Below, one piece after another: positions 46,248 to 51,744 of a stretch of 51,744 nucleotides of DNA (within the stretch, counting starts at the first letter, position 1; the number at the start of each line of letters is the position of its first letter). The notes below the pieces were generated by a model that had not been told where the DNA came from, searched no databases, and was given only the letters and a program-made list of their open reading frames with translations. Source of the stretch: Gnetum montanum. Its lineage: Eukaryota; Streptophyta; Gnetopsida; Gnetales; Gnetaceae. A program made the position numbers and the translations under genes. The stretch lies in assembly GCA_015680685.1 (NCBI GenBank), contig MNCI01005370.1, positions 427,991 to 479,734 of the forward strand. Reading direction: 5' to 3'.

Positions 46248-47495
46248 TGGGACACGACTGCCAATGAGTGTCCTCGAACAGGATTTAGGTGCTTGCTGGT
46301 CTCTGGCAACACCAAGGCCCAGATACCTCCAAATAGACTTAGTAGTCAATGTGAGTATGTGTGTGTGTTTTTGCGATGTGCGGTTGTGAAAAGGAAACAA
46401 TTGCATTGTGTGTAAAATACAAATGACTTATCTTAAAGAGATTCAGCCAACTTTGCCAAGTACTATGAGTTGTTGAGGGTTCCTATTTTGTTTAATTGCC
46501 TAGTCCATGTGGTCCTTATAATACCTACTTGTAACAAATAAAATTTTGCAAAAACATTTGAGCACAACTCTGCAAATCTACTTCTAATTTTCCCTAGAGA
46601 GAGAGATAGTTCCACAAAAAAACTAGAAATAGAGCAAGATTCGATGGAAATAGACAGAAAAGAAAGCAGATTTGTGTAGACCTCAAATATTTGAACAAGG
46701 TAAAATGACACGAGTAAAAAATTTGCAATAAAGCTATCCCAAATTCAATAACTACAAATTGTTCAAACTTCCAAGGCTCAAATAAGCAATTTCTTCAAGA
46801 CAATCCCACTATGCTACCAAAAATTGTTGCGTAAACTATCACGTACGAGACTCTATTTCGGCTAGATAACGGATGTCAACAATTGCATTCAATAGAACCT
46901 TCAAAAGGCTTGAAAATTTCTGATTGAAATACCACAGAGATTCACTTTAAAGATAAAAAGAAGCTATTCTGGTCCCATCAAAATACCAAATATTTTCTGA
47001 ACCCTCCTGACTATTGAATCGTTCAACGACATGACTACAAGAAGAGGCTTTCTTACAACGATCTCAATAGAAATTCTTATACGTTGCACAATAACCAAAT
47101 TCACTACTAAAATGCTCTTAAGGCTTTCAAACACAAGTGCTTCTATGGCAAAATTTTAATAAAAATTTTCTATCGGGCAACAAGAAGAATAAGAGCAATT
47201 TAAAAATCCCAAAATTACTTGCCAAGGATGATACTATCTAAACCACTAGCTAAACAATTTTAAAAAAATAAAAATAAAACATAACTCACATGACTATGAA
47301 AAAGAGGCTAAAATATTTTCTTTAGCAAGTCATCTTACAAGCAATCTTTCACAATTTCTTTTACAAATGCTCTTCCCAAGAGCCAAAGTGTGTCTCCAAG
47401 TGTGAGCTCCAAGTGCTAGCTGGTAGCCTTCCCAAAGTGTGATGTATCAATCTTCTCCCCAAAGTCTCTCCTCCTCCTCTTCTCACCCCTGAGCA

Positions 47496-47503
47496 TTTTT
47501 ATA
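47496..47503 (-). promoter_or_regulatory. TATA box of LTR X-B
   Basis: TATAAAAA on the minus strand, matching X-A and X-C. Confidence 0.6.
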
Positions 47504-47999
47504 AGGTTCATAAGGTAGTTACATTCCAAAATAACCTAGCTAACTTCTCTCCGAAGTAACTTGCCCAATAAGTTAGGAAGTATTAACTTAGGAAGTTAGA
47601 AAGTTAGGAGAAATATTACAAATATTTCTTTTGTGGATAATGAAAATAAACCCAATAGCTCTATATAATTTTTTAAAATTATAGCTCCAATAGATTTTCA
47701 TTTTTATTTGTTTAAAATTTTTAAGAATACTACTGAGGCCCTTAGTAATTTTTATGAACAAGGTATAATATCTACCTTGGTGTAGACGTTGATGGTAGCT
47801 AGTCTATTTAAATTTATATAAATAATTTATCTGCAGTTGCACCCATATTAAAGTGGCTGAAAATAAAAATTTAAATCCCAAACATTAGGTCCGAATGTGA
47901 AGGTGCTAGGCTTGGAACTGCTAGCAAATATTTTCAAAATATCCTAGCCTGCCAAAAATCGTTATCAACTGCCACTGCGGGAGAAGGCTCTGCCGCTGC

Positions 48000-49080
48000 A
48001 TCCAGCATCGTTGTGGTGTTCAGTTGCTGAAGAGCAAGGGAAAAGGATTTTCTTAAAAGAAAGAAAATAATGTGCTAAACATATGGTCCTGAACATAGGG
48101 TTTCAGTTGCTTGGAATTTATTTTGTTTTGCCCCAAATTCGCTTAGGGCTTCCTACGGTTTTTTTTTTGTTTTGTTTTTGGGAATCTTCTTCCAAATCAC
48201 TGCTGTTGATTGCAGAGCCAAGAGCGAATGTATCGTGGATCTACATCCAGCAAAACCACAAGAACCTTCATCATGCCATTATAACCGCCACAACCTCCAG
48301 AACCGCCATGACCTACAAAAATGGAAATGAAATTGGGGTTTCAACAAAACGTGACTCATTTTTCTATATATTATGTGTGGAAGAGGGTTTTGATTTTTTT
48401 AAAATATCCTTGCATTTATGGAAAAGATGTTTCATGCCCCAGGGACTTGGTTATGCCCATCTAGATGGTAGTTTTTGCGGTGCCCGTTTGCGCCAAGATG
48501 AATGTCATGCGGTGGGCGGTTCTGAAATTTTACTGCAGTGTGATTTTCCAAGAACGTCATGATTTTCCTTCGTCTTCACATGCAACTACACCTCCACTGA
48601 TATTATCTTTACATGTATGGTGTTTGCTCCCCCGCCATTGCTGCGTTCAGTAGGTATACGGTGTCTGGAATCATTGGTCCAACTGTAGTCTCCTTTTCCT
48701 CCACTCTCATCATTGTACAATCTTCAAGATGATGGAGGCGTTGCTGATTTTTGTTTTATTTTTTGATTTTTTGCAAGGAGTTTCAAATGTTATCTTAGGG
48801 CCAAAAAATACAACCGAGCTTAACAATAGGGATTTTCAACTTGGGACCTTTCCAAAAAATTTTAGAGCACGTTCTTCACCAATGCCTTTCACGCAAATAA
48901 TATAATTCCTTGTTTGCTATAGCACTATCTTCCAATCTCCAATATGGAATAATTTGGCACTTTCATTTTATATCAAGAAGGCTTCAACATCAAATTATTT
49001 AGTAGTGGATTACTTCTCCAAAAACACCCATCGACCCACAACACTAAAGCTGTAAATTTACTTCTAAATTTACAACCATA
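48000..49080 (-). other. Unidentified cargo of LTR X-B
   Basis: This stands where X-A has presenilin and X-C has NB-ARC. The longest open stretch is on the plus strand, 48,083-48,562, 159 codons, with no domain I recognise and average-looking composition. On the minus strand a pyrimidine tract ending TTTTTGTAG near 48,311 precedes a glycine-coding GGTCATGGCGGTTCTGGAGG segment. It could be a captured fragment too decayed or too partial to name. Confidence 0.45.
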
Positions 49081-49142
49081 GATTGTTCCAATTTTTAATT
49101 AAATATTCCAACTGTTCCATGGAATGGCCAAATGTGCCAACA

Positions 49143-49162
49143 TTTCTGCCCCCTCATTTCAA
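49143..49162 (-). promoter_or_regulatory. Polypurine tract of element G
   Basis: Minus strand TGAAATGAGGGGGCAGAAA, directly before the LTR start TGTTGG. It ties the X family of LTRs to the integrase-bearing element at 50.2-51.7 kb. Confidence 0.65.
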
Positions 49163-49464
49163 GACTAAAGCATTCTAACATTTTCATTTAATTTTTACAG
49201 CTGAATAGAAATATTTTTTGAGGAAAATTACCATTTAACACAAGGTGTGATGGGACAAAAACCTCATTCCTAGGAAAAATGAAACTGTACATAACAAACT
49301 GTACATTATCAAGTCCTTCATGGACTATTCTTGGGATGGAAACTGAATTGTGAGGGTTACCCTAGTGGGAATCCTCATCTCTCTAACTATTTCATAGGAA
49401 ATCTCTGATGTGATGAAGGCGGTCCTATTGCTCTCTGGCTTGGTAGAGCTCTCAAATTGATCTA

Positions 49465-49837
49465 CTAGAGATTTCTCTTTAGCACTTTTCTCATTTTCCC
49501 TTTCGGATGAGCTCTTCTGTTCTTCTCCATTAGGTCCTTCATTTTCCTCTCGGGAGACAAAAGCTTCTCCCCATCCCCATGATGACTCTTCATAGGTTGG
49601 TTGCTCTTCTCCTTTTTCTTCTTCTTTGGAGCAATCATGATATTACCCCCAAATATTGGACTGTATATCCAAACCTCTAGTGAGAAAAGAAAATTCAATG
49701 GACAACCAAGCCATAAAAAGATACTCTTTTGGAGCTCCACAAGATCTAGCCTTTAGGTAAGCCTTCAATACATGCTCAGGGCAACATCCCATCACATATG
49801 GAATAACAGGCTTTCTCATTGCTCTACCAAACTCCAT
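49465..49837 (-). pseudogene. Small extra ORF between integrase and 3' LTR in element G
   Basis: Minus strand, with TATAAAAG at 49,907-49,914, 70 bp before ATG 49,837. The first frame (49,837-49,643) gives MEFGRAMRKPVIPYVMGC and continues to DIQSNIWG. The overlapping frame (49,740-49,465) continues with a lysine-rich KKKKKEKSN and ends KMRKVLKRNL. Read together through one frameshift they give a protein of about 120 residues with a basic C-terminal half. I recognise no family. Extra ORFs downstream of integrase are known in several plant gypsy lineages, but whether this one is real is uncertain. Confidence 0.45.
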
Positions 49838-49906
49838 TAGCTCTCTCTAACCTTCTCTACTCAAATTGAATTGAAAGATAAAGAAATCTTAGGCAACCTA
49901 ACCCTT

Positions 49907-49914
49907 CTTTTATA
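49907..49914 (-). promoter_or_regulatory. TATA-like box before the small ORF of element G
   Basis: TATAAAAG on the minus strand, 70 bp upstream of ATG 49,837, followed by a pyrimidine-rich leader. Confidence 0.4.
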
Positions 49915-50203
49915 GGTACTAAAAATTTAAAATCCCTCCCAAGTGTCTTCAACCAAGCTTCCTTCTTTTTAGGCATTGTAACCATTTATCATAATCCTCA
50001 CTAAGTGGTGGATGAGTCACCTTCTCCACTTGTCACAATTGTAGAATTCCACTTATTTCACTTGTAGGCTTCCACTTGCCTTACTTGAAGGAAAATTATT
50101 TTCTAATCTAAATAAAGAATAATTAAACATATTATTTGATACTATATTGCTAGTAATATTTACCTAATAGTATATACATATATTATTTTGTGTAATGATA
50201 TAT

Positions 50204-51744
50204 TCAAGCTATAAGCAATTGTCCCAAATAATGTTTTATATGCAAAACATTATATGGAAATTGCAATTCCATGCCATCCAAAGTTGATAATCTATAAGTA
50301 TCCTCTGACAATTGCTTTGTAATTTTAAAGGGACCAATCCATGTTGGGGTAAACTTATTTGGTTTCTTCATATTACATAATAGGACAAGGTCCCCTATCT
50401 TGAAAGTTCTTTTCAGAGCTTTCCTATCAAACCATCTTTTAACTTGAGAGGTATTCTGTAACAAATTATCTCTTGCTTTCTCTACTTTAGCTTCTCTTTT
50501 AATAAGTAAAGTCATAAAACTTCTATCTTTATCAGTTGTTTCACTATATCTTTAAACAAATTCAGAAGCTAAGCTTACAATCTTGTTTGTAATTCTTGCT
50601 GGCAAACCATAAACTAAGTTATACGATGATGTCCCGATAGCTTTCTTGAATCTGATTCGATCTGACCATAATGTGGATTGTAGATAATCGATCCAATTTC
50701 CTAGATTCCCATCCATCGATTTCTTGATATAAGCGATTAGCTTTTTATTGGTGGATTATGCTAGGCCATTTCATTGAGGATAATAATTTGATGAGGAAAA
50801 TAAGAAAATAGATTTTTCAGATGCCCATCTGACAAATTCTTCGAATTTGAAGGCCGGTTCATTGTCTGATACTAATACTTCAGGTAGGCCAAATCTACTT
50901 ACAATGTGGTCTTCTAGAAACTTAATCACATCTGATGATGAACTTCCTCTTAGAACCTTTGCTTCAGACCATTTAGTGAAATAATCAGTAGCTGTGAGAA
51001 TAAACTTGTGTCCAGCTCTTAAAGGAGTAATTGTACCAATAAAATCCAAACCCCATTGCTAAAATGGTCTGTCTGCAGCTACTGGCTTTAAAGGGGCTCT
51101 AGCCCTTTTAATTCTGGGCCCATGAATTTAACATTTATAGCATTTTTGAATCTTTGAACTAATGTCTTAATATATGGAAGGCCTATAATATCCATATCGA
51201 AATATATGTTGCATAGTTAACTTAGGGGATTCATAAAATAGATTCAAATGATCATGAAATTGTTCCAAAATGAAACTAATTTGATCATTATGAACAAATT
51301 CCAATAAAATTCCCCAAAAATACTTTCTATATAATATACCATCTTTAACGATGAATCTTCATGCTCTTTTGAAGAAAGCTCTCCTTTGACTTGCCATTAA
51401 ATTATTTGGGATTTTCCTTATATTAAGAAATTCGAGAATTTCATCATACCAATTCTCTTCATGGGTGTCAAGTGTACACACTTCACTTTCTTTAGTCATT
51501 AACTTAGCTAATCCCATTCCCTTAATTGTTTTGCATGTTTCTAATGAAAATCTGAAACTCTGCAACATTATAAGCCATTTTCCTCTTTTTAATCCAATTT
51601 GATTTTGGGCTCGGAATCGCTTGACTGTAGGTTCAATTAGCATAATGTGGACTAATGAACTTTCCAAATAATATTTAAAATGTTGAAGTGCTTTAATGAC
51701 TATGAAAGCTTGTTTCTCTAAGTTTGAATAATTTAACTCTGAAC
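50204..51744 (-). pseudogene. Ty3/gypsy RNase H (end) and integrase of element G
   Basis: Minus strand, running in from beyond the window edge. 51,744-51,359 gives the end of RNase H and linker (KALQHFKYYLESSLVHIML, LIMLQSFRFSLETCKTIKG). The integrase zinc region follows (FHDHLNL, YGYYRPSIY, CYKC), then the core QWGLDFIGTITPL (first Asp, about 51,055), FGLPEVLVSDNEPAFKFEEF (second Asp) and YYPQ, stop, NGLA, stop, STNKK, where the second stop replaces the catalytic Glu. YNLVYGLPARI follows. The C-terminal part, 50,515-50,204, reads RTFKIGDLVLL and TPTWIGPFKITKQLSEDTYR, a GPF-type end without chromodomain. It is not the D/E/F family: core residues differ throughout. Inactive. Confidence 0.88.

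Larger units (their letters stand above)
46248..49142 (-). repeat. 3' LTR of element G; family-X LTR with unidentified cargo (X-B)
   Basis: On the minus strand it begins TGTTGGCACATTTGGCC at 49,142, directly after a purine tract, and ends GTGTCCCA at 46,248. It matches X-A over the last 1.4 kb, including TATAAAAA at 47,496-47,503 and the downstream leader-like part. The centre, about 49,080-48,000, differs from the cargo of X-A and X-C and I recognise no gene in it. The part at 48,000-47,950 matches X-C (GCAGTGGCAGTTGATAAC against ACAGTGGCAATTGATATA). The neighbouring polypurine tract and upstream integrase make this the 3' LTR of element G. Confidence 0.72.

Noticed and set aside
46149-46415. 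Overlapping ORFs of 85-87 codons on both strands across the F / X-B border
   Set aside because: They cross the junction between F's protease and LTR X-B, so each is a chance join of two unrelated sequences.
48083-48562. 159-codon plus-strand ORF in LTR X-B
   Set aside because: No domain recognised and no support from sister copies; described as part of unknown cargo, not as a gene.

Overview
This window looks like intergenic DNA from a large, repeat-packed plant nuclear genome, most likely a gymnosperm such as a conifer. I see no intact host gene and no RNA gene. Almost everything is old, nested LTR retrotransposon sequence. The broken reading frames can still be followed because many stops are single TAG or TGA changes at positions where glutamine or arginine is expected. 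The organism call is inference from element size, nesting depth and decay pattern, not from a marker gene.

Layout, left to right. 1-3.8 kb: remnant of a Ty1/copia element on the minus strand (gag zinc knuckle, polypurine tract, LTR-like sequence, no pol). 4.9-42.1 kb: a very large Ty3/gypsy Tat-like element 'E' on the minus strand, interrupted twice. Its 3' LTR and polypurine tract lie at about 6.1 kb, integrase at 7.2-8.3 kb, second (aRH-like) RNase H at 8.3-8.9 kb, RNase H and reverse transcriptase at 8.9-13.9 kb, and protease at 41.4-42.1 kb. Interruption 1 (9,396-12,631) is an isolated LTR of another family, 'X'. Interruption 2 (16,211-34,047) is a complete-ended 17.8 kb sibling element 'D' on the plus strand, with both LTRs, primer binding site, protease, RT, two RNase H domains, integrase and polypurine tract. 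42.1-46.2 kb: a shortened third sibling 'F' (minus). 46.2-51.7 kb: the 3' part of element 'G' (minus), a Ty3/gypsy element of another lineage. Its 3' LTR is a second copy of family X.

Two things stand out. First, both D and E carry, between protease and reverse transcriptase, a gene on the strand opposite to gag-pol. I could reconstruct seven exons, and exon 2 and exon 4 are almost identical in length in the two copies (450 and 453 bp; 1,050 and 1,049 bp), with GT-AG borders. The predicted product is about 1,100 residues, has an acidic segment and a coiled-coil-like C-terminal region, and matches no family I recognise. Short tandem repeats of one motif lie on both sides of this gene in both elements, and each element has its own palindromic word; in D that word fills the LTR and recurs around the antisense gene.

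Second, three LTRs of family X share their outer ends but carry different central cargo. One holds the N-terminal half of a presenilin gene with the TM6 catalytic aspartate changed to asparagine, one holds an NB-ARC resistance-gene fragment, and one holds about 1.1 kb I cannot identify. This looks like repeated capture of host gene fragments inside an LTR. All domain calls come from reading translations by eye; no database search was run.
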